Assembly: GCA_050258555.1 (NCBI GenBank)
Contig: JBLMZA010000054.1
Coordinates: 1 to 49,898 of the forward strand
DNA: 49,898 nucleotides
Source: CAISDA01 sp050258555
GTDB lineage: Bacteria; Bacteroidota; Ignavibacteria; UBA10030; UBA8401
Direction of reading: 5' to 3'
Positions within the stretch are counted from its first letter, which is position 1; each line of letters starts with the position of its first letter. Below are positions 25,268-34,351 of the stretch, in pieces. The translations under genes and the position numbers were made by a program. Below the pieces are notes generated by a model. The model saw only the letters and a list, made by a program, of their open reading frames with translations. It searched no databases and had not been told where the DNA came from.

Positions 25268-27571
25268 ATGCGTATGCGCAGGGGATCCGCTCGTCTGCTT
25301 CCTTTCCTTTCCTTCTGTGCGGCGCTGCTTGCGGCGTCGTGCAGCAGCACCTCATCGCTCCAAAAAGGCGAACAGCTGTATACGGGCGCCGATCTCACGA
25401 TCAAGGCCAAGGGCGATATCCCCGACGAAGGCGAGCTCGCATCCGAACTCGAAAAGCTCATCACTCCCCAGCCGAACAGCAAGGTGCTCGGACTCTTCCG
25501 CCTGAAACTGTGGCTCTACAATGCGGGGATCTTCAAAGAGAGCATGGGCGAACCGCCGGTCACGCTGCAGTCGGTTCAGCCCGACCGCGTAGCCACGCGC
25601 ATGAAAGCGGTCCTCGGAAACAAGGGCTACTTCTCCGCCAACGTCCATTATAAAGTCAACCAGGACGGCCAGAAAGCCGACATCGAATACATCGCCGATA
25701 TTTCAACGCCGTATGTGATCGACAGCGTGACCGTCGCCGGCGAGCGCACTCCCCTGCTCGATTCGATACGCGCCGTCATGCCCGAAACGCTTCTGAAGCA
25801 CCGCGATCCCTACGATCTTGAAACGCTGAGGAAAGAGCGCGAGCGCATCGACCTCGATCTCAAGAACAGAGGATTCTTCTACTTCTCGCCGGATTATCTC
25901 TTCTACAAAGCCGACAGTACTGCCGGCAGCAAAAGCGTCGATCTGTTTCTCTCTTTGAAAAAGGGCATCCCTGAAGAGGCGGAACAGGTGTACGGCATCG
26001 GAGATGTGTACCTGTATTCGGGATACACGCTCACGCGCGACAGCCTGGCGAATCTTCAGCAAAGCGATACCATCCGGTTCGACGGCTACAGGTATATCGA
26101 TATGGACCGAAAGTTCGATCCGCAGGCGATCCTCCGCTCGGTCTTCTTCCGAAAGGGGCAGCCGTACCGCCGCGAGGACCATGACCTCACGCTGAACCGG
26201 CTCATGAATCTCGGCGTGTTCAAGTTCGTGAACGTCCGCTTCGACGACACCGACTCGGCCGGCGTTCCGCGGCTCGATACGCATATCTATCTGACGCCGC
26301 AGCTGATGAAGACCATCCGCTTCGAACTGCAGGGCGTCTCGAAGTCGAACAACTTTGCCGGTCCCGTCTTCAACTCAAGCTATCAGAACAAGAATCTCTT
26401 CAGGAGCGCCAATCTGTTCAAACTCAGCTTCGATGCGGGATATGAAGTCTCGGTCAGCCGGAAGCAGACGGGAAGCTCGTACGATTTCGGCGCGCGCGCC
26501 GAACTGCAGATGCCACGTTTCGTCACGCCTTTTGAAATTGAAAATGTCTCGAGCCGTTTCGTTCCGAAGACAAAGATGTCGGTGGACTTCCGTCTGCTGA
26601 ACAGAGTCCAATACTATCAGATGATCTCGGGCAATGCGTCATTCGGCTACCTCTGGAAGGAGACGTTGGAGAAGGAACATGCGCTCAATCCCTTCTCGCT
26701 CACCTTTGCGCATCTCATCAAACGCACGGATAAATTCAACGATCTTCTTTCAAGGAATCCCCTCCTGCGCAAGAGCTATGAAGAGCAGTTCATCGTCGGT
26801 CCGAATTATTCGTTCACATACAACGACCAGCTCGACGAGTCGAAGAAGAATCATTTTTACTTCAAGGGCAGCGCCGATTTTTCGGGCAACATCCTCAACG
26901 CCGCACAGTCGCTGCTGACGGGAGTCAAAGGCACGACCGAAAAGCCGCATAAGATTCTCGGCACGGTGTATTCGCAGTATTCGAAGTTCGACATCGACGT
27001 GCGGCACTATTACAACTCCGCCGAACAGAGCACCATGCTGGCCAGCCGCCTCATCGCCGGCGCCGGATTCGCCTACGGCAACTCCTCTTCGCTTCCGTAT
27101 GTGAAGCAGTTTTACATCGCGGGAAGCAACAGCATCCGCGCGTTCGAAGCCCGCACGCTCGGTCCCGGCACATACAAAGTTCCCGACAGCCTCGCCGACC
27201 GGGCATTCAACGATCAGGCCGGAGACATCAAGCTGGAAGCGAACCTTGATTTCCGGTTTCCCATCTACAGCATCGTGAAAGGCGCACTCTTTCTCGATGC
27301 CGGCAACATCTGGCTGCTGCATGACGATCCGGGACGGCCGGGGAGCCGATTTTCTTCGAGCACATTCCTCGATGAGATCGCCGTCGGAACGGGATTCGGC
27401 ATCCGCTTCGATCTCTCGTTTTTCGTCATCCGTTTCGATCTCGCCTGGCCCCTTCGCGTTCCCTCTCTTCCCCCCGGGGAACGATGGATCCTTGACCGCG
27501 TCAAATTCTGGGACGCCGACTGGCGCAAAAACAATCTCGTCCTCAATATCGCCATCGGCTATCCATTCTGA
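25268..27571 (+). CDS. tamL: TamL-type Omp85 outer-membrane lipoprotein
   Basis: A BamA/TamA-superfamily outer-membrane barrel that in this lineage partners TamB. It has 767 residues. The signal peptide ends in a lipobox (LLAASC), so the mature protein is predicted to be lipid-anchored at Cys25 or nearby, the feature that separates TamL from proteobacterial TamA. POTRA-like repeats occupy roughly 40-330 (for example IEYIADISTPYVIDSVTVAG). A 16-strand-type barrel domain follows (about 350-767; QFYIAGSNSIRAFEARTLGPG, EANLDFRFPIYSIVKGALFLDAGNIW, GTGFGIRFDLSFFVIRFDLAWPL), and the protein ends in Phe. AAGGAGG lies 11 bases before the ATG, inside the end of tamB. The 207 bases downstream hold no gene and no clear terminator. 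Confidence 0.93.
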   Translation: MRMRRGSARLLPFLSFCAALLAASCSSTSSLQKGEQLYTGADLTIKAKGDIPDEGELASELEKLITPQPNSKVLGLFRLKLWLYNAGIFKESMGEPPVTLQSVQPDRVATRMKAVLGNKGYFSANVHYKVNQDGQKADIEYIADISTPYVIDSVTVAGERTPLLDSIRAVMPETLLKHRDPYDLETLRKERERIDLDLKNRGFFYFSPDYLFYKADSTAGSKSVDLFLSLKKGIPEEAEQVYGIGDVYLYSGYTLTRDSLANLQQSDTIRFDGYRYIDMDRKFDPQAILRSVFFRKGQPYRREDHDLTLNRLMNLGVFKFVNVRFDDTDSAGVPRLDTHIYLTPQLMKTIRFELQGVSKSNNFAGPVFNSSYQNKNLFRSANLFKLSFDAGYEVSVSRKQTGSSYDFGARAELQMPRFVTPFEIENVSSRFVPKTKMSVDFRLLNRVQYYQMISGNASFGYLWKETLEKEHALNPFSLTFAHLIKRTDKFNDLLSRNPLLRKSYEEQFIVGPNYSFTYNDQLDESKKNHFYFKGSADFSGNILNAAQSLLTGVKGTTEKPHKILGTVYSQYSKFDIDVRHYYNSAEQSTMLASRLIAGAGFAYGNSSSLPYVKQFYIAGSNSIRAFEARTLGPGTYKVPDSLADRAFNDQAGDIKLEANLDFRFPIYSIVKGALFLDAGNIWLLHDDPGRPGSRFSSSTFLDEIAVGTGFGIRFDLSFFVIRFDLAWPLRVPSLPPGERWILDRVKFWDADWRKNNLVLNIAIGYPF

Positions 27572-27778
27572 GCTCCGCGCCTGTCATATTTAAGAATAAA
27601 AGTTGCAGTTCTGCGAATTCCTGCGGACCTATTTATCCGATATTCTTCCCTCCCACTGCGTTTTCTTCATGATTTCTGTACGCTTTCTGCTTCGACGCGC
27701 TGAGAATGTGGCACTGAAATTGATTCCGTTAAAAATGGTTCAATCCACGGATTTTGCCACGTCACATCAGGAGGTGCT

Positions 27779-30742
27779 ATGAAGAAATATCTGTTTACCA
27801 TCGTATGCAGCATTTTTCTTGTTCTTCCTGCAAGTGCTCAACTGACCGGACGGATCAACGTCGTCGGAGTTCCGGACCGGTTCAAGTCTGCCAACAAGAA
27901 CCAGGCCACGCCGGGCATTCCGGTTGTCGGCATCGGGCAGCGCATTGTTCTTTCGCCGCTGGTCTACGGCGGCGCCGGCGGAACGAAATATGCGGATACG
28001 CTCGTGAAAGTGAACACCGCGGCATGGACCGTGACCTCGAAGCCCGCCGGGTCCACGGTTGCGACGCTGGCCGATACCAGCAGCGGCGCCCCGAGCGGCG
28101 TCATGTATTTCGTGCCTGACAGCGTCGGCACATACACCATCTCGATGACCGCGACAACGTCGCTTGGGACGGCCTCGGCAGGAACGCTGACGGTGACGGC
28201 CGCCAAGTTCGTCGGCACGGGCATTGCTGCGCCGGCAACGAACGGCGTGGCCAACGCCTGTCTGCCCTGCCACGGCGGCGGTTCGCTTTCGAAGAACTTC
28301 ACCGACCTGCTGAAGACGAACCATCCCTACGGCGTGAAGAGAGGCCTCAATGAGACGGGAGGCCATTACTCGACATCGTGCATGTCGTGCCATGCGATCG
28401 GTGTTGGAGGCAATCCCGCCGCGAACAACAACGGCTGGGATAATCTCACCGCCGGCATCGACAGCACATACAAGAAGTGGTTCGCGCCGCTTCGTCCCAA
28501 CGGCCCGGGCAACTACGAGGGCTTCGTCGCCGAATTTCCGAATCTCGCCGCGCGCGCCGGCATTCAGTGCGAGAACTGCCATGGTCCCGCAAGCGAGCAT
28601 GCGAAGACCGGCGACAAAACGAAGGTTGCGGTCACACAGTCGTCGAAGGTCTGCGATCCATGTCATTTCTCGAGCGACCGTCACGCAATCGGATACCAAT
28701 GGCAGGCATCGGCGCACGCCAAGTCGACGTACGAAGGAGCGCAGCTCCAGTACACCGACCGGTTCAGCTGCGCGCGCTGCCACACATCGCAGGGATATGT
28801 CAATGAAGTGATCGGTGGAAATCCCCAGCCAACGGCAACGATCTCGGGCGGGATTGTCTACAACAACCCGATGCCGGTCGGATGCCCCACCTGTCACGAT
28901 CCTCATACGAACAACCATCCTTCGGAAGTCGATGCGACAGGCGCCTTCACATTCCCGCAGCTTCGTGCAGCCAGCATCGGCGATGTGTGCGTCGGGTGCC
29001 ACAATACGCGCATCAGCAGCCGCGGCGGACTGCATTCGTCGCACCAGGGATCGATGCTGATCGGCGCCAATGCGCCCCACGCAACGCTTGCCGTGATGGA
29101 AGCATACCGGAAGAACAGCTCGCTCATGGAAACAAACGTTGGCAACTGGGGCGGATGGGAGCTTCCCGGATACACGTATGAAAACTCGGCGCACAGTGCG
29201 ATCGAGGAGCGCTGCGTGACCTGCCACATGGCAAAGTCGCCTTCCTATATCGCCAATGAAGCGGCGAATTTCACGAAGGGCGATTCGATGCTGACGAAGC
29301 TCGGCGGACACACGTTCATGGTCGCATACACCGATCCCGCCGGCAAGACGACGCTCAATCCGACGGGGTGCGCGGAATGCCACGGCGAAGGCACATCGAT
29401 CGAGTTCGTCGAGCGTACAAAGGCGAAAACCCAGAAGATGCTCGACCAGCTCTACGCGCTCCTGCCGAAACGCGATTCGACCGTCTCCGTTGCCGACCGC
29501 TACACAAGCGGATCTCCCATCAGTCCGACCGATACGGTCACCTGGCAGAATTCTTCGAAGACGCCTGCGAGCGCGAAGCGCGCACTCACGGCGATCGAAC
29601 GCGCCGCTGCCTATAACTTTGTTTTCGTGAAAGCCGAAGGCAGCGGAGGCGTGCACAACTTCATGTACACGAAAGGCCTGCTGGAGTCGAGCATCGAGCA
29701 GCTGAAGCTCGGCAAGGGCGCCGCATCGATCGCTCAGATCAAGGATGTGCCGGGCGACAACGGCTCGGCCGTACAGATTGTCTGGAACCAGTTCCCCGCA
29801 GAATCGTACAGCTACGGCCGCCTCACGTCGTACAGCGTGTGGCGCCGCGATCCGCTGCTTCCTTCGCTGAACAAGTTCGCCAACACGGTGAAATCGTTCG
29901 AGGTGATGCTGAACGCCGCATCGGTCGGCGAGAAGTTCACGATGGGCGGAGCGGTCTGGACGTTCGTGGGCACGGTGCCGGTGTCGGGTCAGACCATGTA
30001 TTCGTACATCGCGCCGACGCTGTTCGATTCGACGAAGACAGGCGGCATGAAATATTCGGCCTTCTTCATCGCGGGCAACACATCGGACGGCACGAACACC
30101 GTGTACCAGTCGCAGGTTGACAGCGGATATTCGGTGAACAATCTCATTCCCAGCGCCGTGCTCGGCGTAACGGGCACATCGGGCTCGAAGGGAGTCTCAT
30201 TGTCGTGGAAGCAGTCCATCGATCCGCGCGATAACGACATCGCCCAGTATGCGGTCTACCGCGGGCTCTCCGCCGGATTCACGCCCGATCCCGCCGCTCC
30301 GCATGCGACGGTGAAGGCGCCGTCGTTCATCGACTCCGTCGTGACGGCGGGCGCGACGTATTATTACCGCATCTGCGCAATCGACAAAGCCGGCAATGCC
30401 GGCCCGTACTCGGGCGAATTCAGCATGAAGGTCACATCGGTCGAACGCACCGGCGGCATACCGACCGAGTTCGCACTCGGCCAGAATTTCCCGAATCCGT
30501 TCAATCCGACGACGGACATCCGTTTTGCGCTCCCGGCGCAGTCGCATGTGACATTCGAGGTCTACAGCATCACCGGCGGATTGGTCAGAACGCTCATCAA
30601 CACCGAAATGCCGGCGGGCTTCTACACGGTCACATGGAACGGCACGAACGATAACGGACAGGTGGTCGCATCAGGAATGTACTTCTTCCGCGTGCACGCC
30701 GGTTCGTTCACCGCATCGAAGAAGATGCTGTTCGTGAAGTAG
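27779..30742 (+). CDS. Nonahaem c-type cytochrome with a T9SS sorting domain
   Basis: A secreted protein of 987 residues with a signal peptide (MKKYLFTIVCSIFLVLPASAQ) and a perfect AGGAGGT ribosome site. Nine CxxCH haem-attachment motifs start at residues 161, 201, 264, 292, 331, 369, 404, 479 and 531. The haem region resembles the cytochrome c554 / multihaem nitrite-reductase-like superfamily in its CENCHGPASEH element; many spare His could be distal ligands. Before it lies an Ig-like domain (about 60-155). After it come a linker, a fibronectin type III-like domain (about 800-885) and a T9SS type A sorting domain (about 895-987; NFPNPFNPTTDIRFALP, then KKMLFVK). The expected fate is haem attachment in the periplasm and export to the cell surface. 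An electron-transfer role is inferred from the haem count; no catalytic motif identifies a substrate. It does not form an obvious operon with its neighbours. Confidence 0.92.
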   Translation: MKKYLFTIVCSIFLVLPASAQLTGRINVVGVPDRFKSANKNQATPGIPVVGIGQRIVLSPLVYGGAGGTKYADTLVKVNTAAWTVTSKPAGSTVATLADTSSGAPSGVMYFVPDSVGTYTISMTATTSLGTASAGTLTVTAAKFVGTGIAAPATNGVANACLPCHGGGSLSKNFTDLLKTNHPYGVKRGLNETGGHYSTSCMSCHAIGVGGNPAANNNGWDNLTAGIDSTYKKWFAPLRPNGPGNYEGFVAEFPNLAARAGIQCENCHGPASEHAKTGDKTKVAVTQSSKVCDPCHFSSDRHAIGYQWQASAHAKSTYEGAQLQYTDRFSCARCHTSQGYVNEVIGGNPQPTATISGGIVYNNPMPVGCPTCHDPHTNNHPSEVDATGAFTFPQLRAASIGDVCVGCHNTRISSRGGLHSSHQGSMLIGANAPHATLAVMEAYRKNSSLMETNVGNWGGWELPGYTYENSAHSAIEERCVTCHMAKSPSYIANEAANFTKGDSMLTKLGGHTFMVAYTDPAGKTTLNPTGCAECHGEGTSIEFVERTKAKTQKMLDQLYALLPKRDSTVSVADRYTSGSPISPTDTVTWQNSSKTPASAKRALTAIERAAAYNFVFVKAEGSGGVHNFMYTKGLLESSIEQLKLGKGAASIAQIKDVPGDNGSAVQIVWNQFPAESYSYGRLTSYSVWRRDPLLPSLNKFANTVKSFEVMLNAASVGEKFTMGGAVWTFVGTVPVSGQTMYSYIAPTLFDSTKTGGMKYSAFFIAGNTSDGTNTVYQSQVDSGYSVNNLIPSAVLGVTGTSGSKGVSLSWKQSIDPRDNDIAQYAVYRGLSAGFTPDPAAPHATVKAPSFIDSVVTAGATYYYRICAIDKAGNAGPYSGEFSMKVTSVERTGGIPTEFALGQNFPNPFNPTTDIRFALPAQSHVTFEVYSITGGLVRTLINTEMPAGFYTVTWNGTNDNGQVVASGMYFFRVHAGSFTASKKMLFVK

Positions 30743-30770
30743 GCCTTCACTCCTGTGCTTTGCAAACAAA

Positions 30771-30803
30771 AAAGGCAGCCTGTGTTCTTCGCAGGCTGCC
30801 TTT
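30771..30803. terminator. Bidirectional terminator between convergent T9SS genes
   Basis: AAAGGCAGCCTG and CAGGCTGCCTTT form a perfect 12-bp stem with a nine-base loop. On the plus strand it is followed by TTTGCATTTTC, on the minus strand by TTTTTTGTTTG. It lies 28 bases after the cytochrome stop and 19 bases after the stop of the converging gene, so it can serve both. Confidence 0.92.
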
Positions 30804-30822
30804 GCATTTTCTTCACTTCCCA

Positions 30823-33423
30823 TCACTTCAGAAGCACGAACCGTCGGATATCGGTGAACATCGATTCGCCATGAAGGGCGGTCATGCGGTAGAAATACGC
30901 CCCGCTCGAGAGCGCGCTCCCGTCGATGGACACGGTATGATATCCGGCATCCTTCTCGCCGTCGACGACCGTCATCACTTCCCTGCCAGTGATATCGAAT
31001 ATCTTCAGCGTGACCATGCTCCGTTCCGCAAGCGAGAAATGTACGGTTGTCGACGGATTGAAAGGATTCGGATAGTTCTGCGACAGCGAGAACCGTTTCG
31101 GCACGGCCACGATCGCCTCCGCCTCCTCGCGTGCGAACGGAATTCCCTCCTGCTGCGCTGAGAACAACGGCCGTCCCGCGCTGTCGACGTCCGGCACAGA
31201 TGAATGCAGCCCGAGCGTGAGATCGTCCATGCCGATGGCTTTCAGTAAAATGGCATGGTCGTTTCCGGCGCCGGTAAATTTCACTCCGCCGTCAAGGTTG
31301 AGGTCGGCATCGAAATAGCCGCGCTTCGGCAGCGTGAGATCCGCCAGGCCCACGGCCGTCAGCAAAACGGAGCGATCGTTGCGCGCGCCGCTGAATTTCA
31401 CATTGCCGTCTCTGTTTGCATCGCCGGGCCACAGGCCGAATACTCCGCCTTCGAGCGGGAACATCGGCTTCGATCCGTACGCGCTCGTAAGCGACGCCGT
31501 GAAATCATACAGGGGACTATTCTTGCTCAGTGCGACAGGAAGCGCGCTCATGACGGGAAGATGATTGCGGTGCCGTATGACGATGCGGTACGCTCCCGGC
31601 GCAATGCCATCGAAGCGCACGGGCCCGAGACCGTTGGTGTCGACAATCTCACCCCGGTTCCGGATGAATGCCGCCTGCATCGCCGCTTTCGACGAACCCG
31701 TTGTATCGCGGCGCAGTTCGACCAGCACCCAGTCCACGACGCTGTCCGGAATGGCCTTCACGACTTTCGGTCTATAGTGATACGTCGTCTCCGCATAGGC
31801 CGCGACCGACGACAGCGGAATGAGTCCTTGCGAACGCAGGCTGGTCGACATGATGCCTCGTGAATAGGCTCCGGCGAGCAATGCTTTCGCATTCACCGTG
31901 ATGAATGGCGCCGAAGGCTCTTCCATTCCGACAACAAAATCTCCGAACGACGTGAGCGCGACCGTCTGCACGCCGGCCCCATCGACTGAACCCGAACTGC
32001 AATCGCTCCAGGAATGATCGGAATATTTCTTTACGGTGATGTCCTTTTGCGCCCCTTTAGGGACGTCGAAAAGATCCGGGCGGAAGTGAGCCGTATAGGA
32101 ATCAAAGACGAGTCCGTCTCCGGCGAGCGTCCAATAGCGATTTGAGGTCTCCCAAGGATCGTTGCCGGATGCATCCATCTGCGGATGCACACCGCGGCGC
32201 GTCGATGCTTTCAGAAGTCCTCCGCTTTTGACTTTTTCGAAGGAGATGCGGACAGGCGCATACGAAAATTCGTCGCCGATGGGGAATGTGAACTTGTCCG
32301 CTCCGTGATCGACGTATTTTGCGCATGTTCCGTTCAAATAGCTGCGTTCGCTTCCTCCCTCGATTCTGCCGGTCGAGTCGAGAATGAGCAAGACAGGTTC
32401 CGTCGCCGAGACGATGCCTTTCCGCAGTTTGAGCGCCCCATGCACCGTGACTGTTCCTCCGAGAACTGCCATGCCGGAGGGCTTGTCGAAAGTGAGGTTG
32501 TGATATTCTGCCGCGCCGACTGTCTGCGGTCCGGCCCCGCTATAGACAACCGTTCCATCTCCCGGCCTAAAGACTCCGGAGTTCGTCCAGTCTCCTTCCA
32601 CAGCAATCGTGCCCTTGCCGAGTGTGATCGCCCCCGTGCCGGAGATGCTTCCCGCGACCTCGGCATCAGCGTTTCCCATGAGCACGGTGCGGCTGTTAAC
32701 GACCCAGTCACCGGATATTTTCAGCGCGCTGCCGGTGAAGACCTCCTTGACGCCGCTTCCTGAAAAGCAGAGGTGATGGTAGGCGATGGGAGGAATGATC
32801 TGTAAAAAGTTCGAAGTGAAATTCACGGTGCCGCTGCCGGGAATCCATTTGCAGTCGATGCCTCCTGCCTCGCCCGCGATTGTCAGTGTGCTCGAGCCGC
32901 AATCGACCGTGCCCCGAAGGCAGATGATGATGCCGGTGAACGTATGGGTGAGGCCGCTCCCCAGATGGATTGTTCCGCCGGGAGCATTGATGGTGATCGA
33001 CGATCCGTCGACATTGCCCGTCAGCACGGCGACGCCCGCCTTTTTCGTGACGGAGATCAACCCCTTCGTCTGGAATCCGGCGATCGTCTGCTCAGGCGCA
33101 TCGCCTGCAATCGTGACCGGCTTCGATCCGAAATTCAGCATTCCGCCGTCGTCCGAGGCGAGATTGCCCTCTATCGAGACGGTTCCGTAGGATCCCGTAA
33201 TGCCCGAGCCGTCCGCAGTGACGGTATGTCCTTTGGCGATCACGACGGCGTCGGAAGCGGACGGAACGATACCGCCCACCCATGTGGACGGTGCAGTCCA
33301 GACGCCGCTGCGGGCGCTGGTGATAGTGCGGGCAACGGATGTTGCGGCCAGGATGCAGACAAGCATGGCTGCGGCTGCTCCTCTTAACCAACGCACGGCA
33401 GCATCTCTTGCAGACCTTTTCAT
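30823..33423 (-). CDS. T9SS-exported protein with a G8-like domain and a paired dockerin-like calcium motif
   Basis: It has 866 residues from the ATG at 33423, preceded by GGGAGG about six bases upstream. An ATG 21 codons further upstream has no signal peptide directly behind it. Features in order: an N-terminal signal segment (GAAAAMLVCILAATSVA); a G8-like domain (SGVWTAPSTWVGGIVPSASD, then DAVVIAKGHTV); a beta-rich region with repeated Gly/Thr strands (about 100-340); an Ig-like segment; two DxNxDG-type calcium loops about 35 residues apart (GDANRDGNVKFSG and DADLNLDGGVKFTG), each followed by a similar helix; and a T9SS sorting domain (QNYPNPFNPSTTVHFSL, ending RRFVLLK). A surface protein is inferred. 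G8 domains are thought to bind extracellular ligands, probably carbohydrate. Confidence 0.87.
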   Translation of the reverse strand: MKRSARDAAVRWLRGAAAAMLVCILAATSVARTITSARSGVWTAPSTWVGGIVPSASDAVVIAKGHTVTADGSGITGSYGTVSIEGNLASDDGGMLNFGSKPVTIAGDAPEQTIAGFQTKGLISVTKKAGVAVLTGNVDGSSITINAPGGTIHLGSGLTHTFTGIIICLRGTVDCGSSTLTIAGEAGGIDCKWIPGSGTVNFTSNFLQIIPPIAYHHLCFSGSGVKEVFTGSALKISGDWVVNSRTVLMGNADAEVAGSISGTGAITLGKGTIAVEGDWTNSGVFRPGDGTVVYSGAGPQTVGAAEYHNLTFDKPSGMAVLGGTVTVHGALKLRKGIVSATEPVLLILDSTGRIEGGSERSYLNGTCAKYVDHGADKFTFPIGDEFSYAPVRISFEKVKSGGLLKASTRRGVHPQMDASGNDPWETSNRYWTLAGDGLVFDSYTAHFRPDLFDVPKGAQKDITVKKYSDHSWSDCSSGSVDGAGVQTVALTSFGDFVVGMEEPSAPFITVNAKALLAGAYSRGIMSTSLRSQGLIPLSSVAAYAETTYHYRPKVVKAIPDSVVDWVLVELRRDTTGSSKAAMQAAFIRNRGEIVDTNGLGPVRFDGIAPGAYRIVIRHRNHLPVMSALPVALSKNSPLYDFTASLTSAYGSKPMFPLEGGVFGLWPGDANRDGNVKFSGARNDRSVLLTAVGLADLTLPKRGYFDADLNLDGGVKFTGAGNDHAILLKAIGMDDLTLGLHSSVPDVDSAGRPLFSAQQEGIPFAREEAEAIVAVPKRFSLSQNYPNPFNPSTTVHFSLAERSMVTLKIFDITGREVMTVVDGEKDAGYHTVSIDGSALSSGAYFYRMTALHGESMFTDIRRFVLLK

Positions 33424-33623
33424 GATACCCTCCCCCTTGAGTATATGTGATGAGAATGATGCAGATGAGTTTCGAGATCGATGCATACGCTATTATCCCT
33501 GACTCGCCGCAACCCTTCTCACCAATAGGTCTGCATACAGTGTTTCAACCGCATGCGAAGAAGACAGTCGAATCCTTCGCACCCGTCATCCACATGATAC
33601 TTCGGGGAAGTTGGTACATCAAC

Positions 33624-33683
33624 TTAGAAAGTTCTATAGCAGGTTAGAAATTTCTATGATGCATTAGACGTTTCTCATCAAAC
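33624..33683. repeat. Three tandem 20-bp units, each an imperfect palindrome
   Basis: Three units begin with TTAGA at 33624, 33644 and 33664, an exact 20-base step. Unit cores are TTAGAAAGTTCTATA, TTAGAAATTTCTATG and TTAGACGTTTCTCAT; the middle one contains the perfect palindrome TAGAAATTTCTA. The array lies in the 269-base gap between the response regulator stop (33693) and the G8-domain protein start (33423). The rest of that gap shows no gene and no hairpin that I can support. A two-helical-turn spacing suggests cooperative protein binding. Confidence 0.6.
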
Positions 33684-33692
33684 CGGACGTCG

Positions 33693-34310
33693 TCAAAAGA
33701 GGGACTGGCGGCTTCCATTTTCGGGGAACAGCCGCCCGAGGCATTCGGGGCAGATGCCGTGCGTGAATGTCGCATCGGAATGCTGCATGATATATCCTTC
33801 GAGCGTATGCCATATGCCGTCGTCGGCGCGGATCTTCTTGCAATTGCCGCAGATCGGCAGAAGACCGGAAAGCATCTTGATGCTGCGCATCGCATCGCGC
33901 AGTTCGGCATTGAGCCGCCGCAGTTCCATGATGTCATTGAAGCGGGCAATACCGATGGTAATGGCGGTGTCCATCTCTCTCGCGCTCGACGGCTTGGCGA
34001 TGTAGCCCACGGCGCCGATCACGCTGGCTTCAACGATGTAGCGCGGATTGTCGTGGGCGGTCAGCAGAATGACCGGCGTGGGCGCCCGCTCGATGATCAT
34101 GCGCGTCGCATCGAGACCGTTCATTTCCGGCATTTCAATATCCATAAAGACAACGTCGGGCTTCATCGCCTGCGCAAGCTCCACCGCCTGCCGTCCGTCT
34201 GCCGCGCGCGCCACCACGCGGTGACCGCTTCGTTCCAGATGATTTTGTATCACGTCGCCCACAAGCGACTCGTCTTCGGCAACCATCACACGCACGTTTT
34301 CCGCTGTCAT
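33693..34310 (-). CDS. Response regulator with a C-terminal four-cysteine domain
   Basis: It has 205 residues. An N-terminal receiver domain has the acidic pair Glu12/Asp13, phospho-acceptor Asp57 (FMDIEMPEMNG), Thr84 (LLTAHD) and Lys106 (AKPSS). Instead of a DNA-binding domain, a helix leads to a short zinc-finger-like domain (about 147-195; LLPICGNCKKIRADDG and HGICPEC) with Cys154, Cys157, Cys187 and Cys190. This domain is known at the ends of many PAS/GAF sensors and regulators; I do not know its molecular role. GAGGAGGGG precedes the ATG. It follows the histidine kinase gene by 41 bases, so the two form a two-component pair whose output is probably not direct transcription control. Confidence 0.9.
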   Translation of the reverse strand: MTAENVRVMVAEDESLVGDVIQNHLERSGHRVVARAADGRQAVELAQAMKPDVVFMDIEMPEMNGLDATRMIIERAPTPVILLTAHDNPRYIVEASVIGAVGYIAKPSSAREMDTAITIGIARFNDIMELRRLNAELRDAMRSIKMLSGLLPICGNCKKIRADDGIWHTLEGYIMQHSDATFTHGICPECLGRLFPENGSRQSLF

Positions 34311-34351
34311 CGTCCCCTCCTCCTCATGTCTCCTGCCGCGAGATACGTTCC

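Noticed and set aside
27719..27744. ATTGA and TCAAT arms upstream of the cytochrome as an Fnr site
   Set aside because: The spacing is 16 bases, far from the Fnr arrangement, and the arms are only five bases long.
27767..29656. A 629-codon minus-strand open frame under the multihaem cytochrome
   Set aside because: The plus frame with nine CxxCH motifs is clearly the gene.
33624..33683. The tandem 20-bp units as a CRISPR array
   Set aside because: The units are contiguous without spacers and imperfect, and no cas gene is near.
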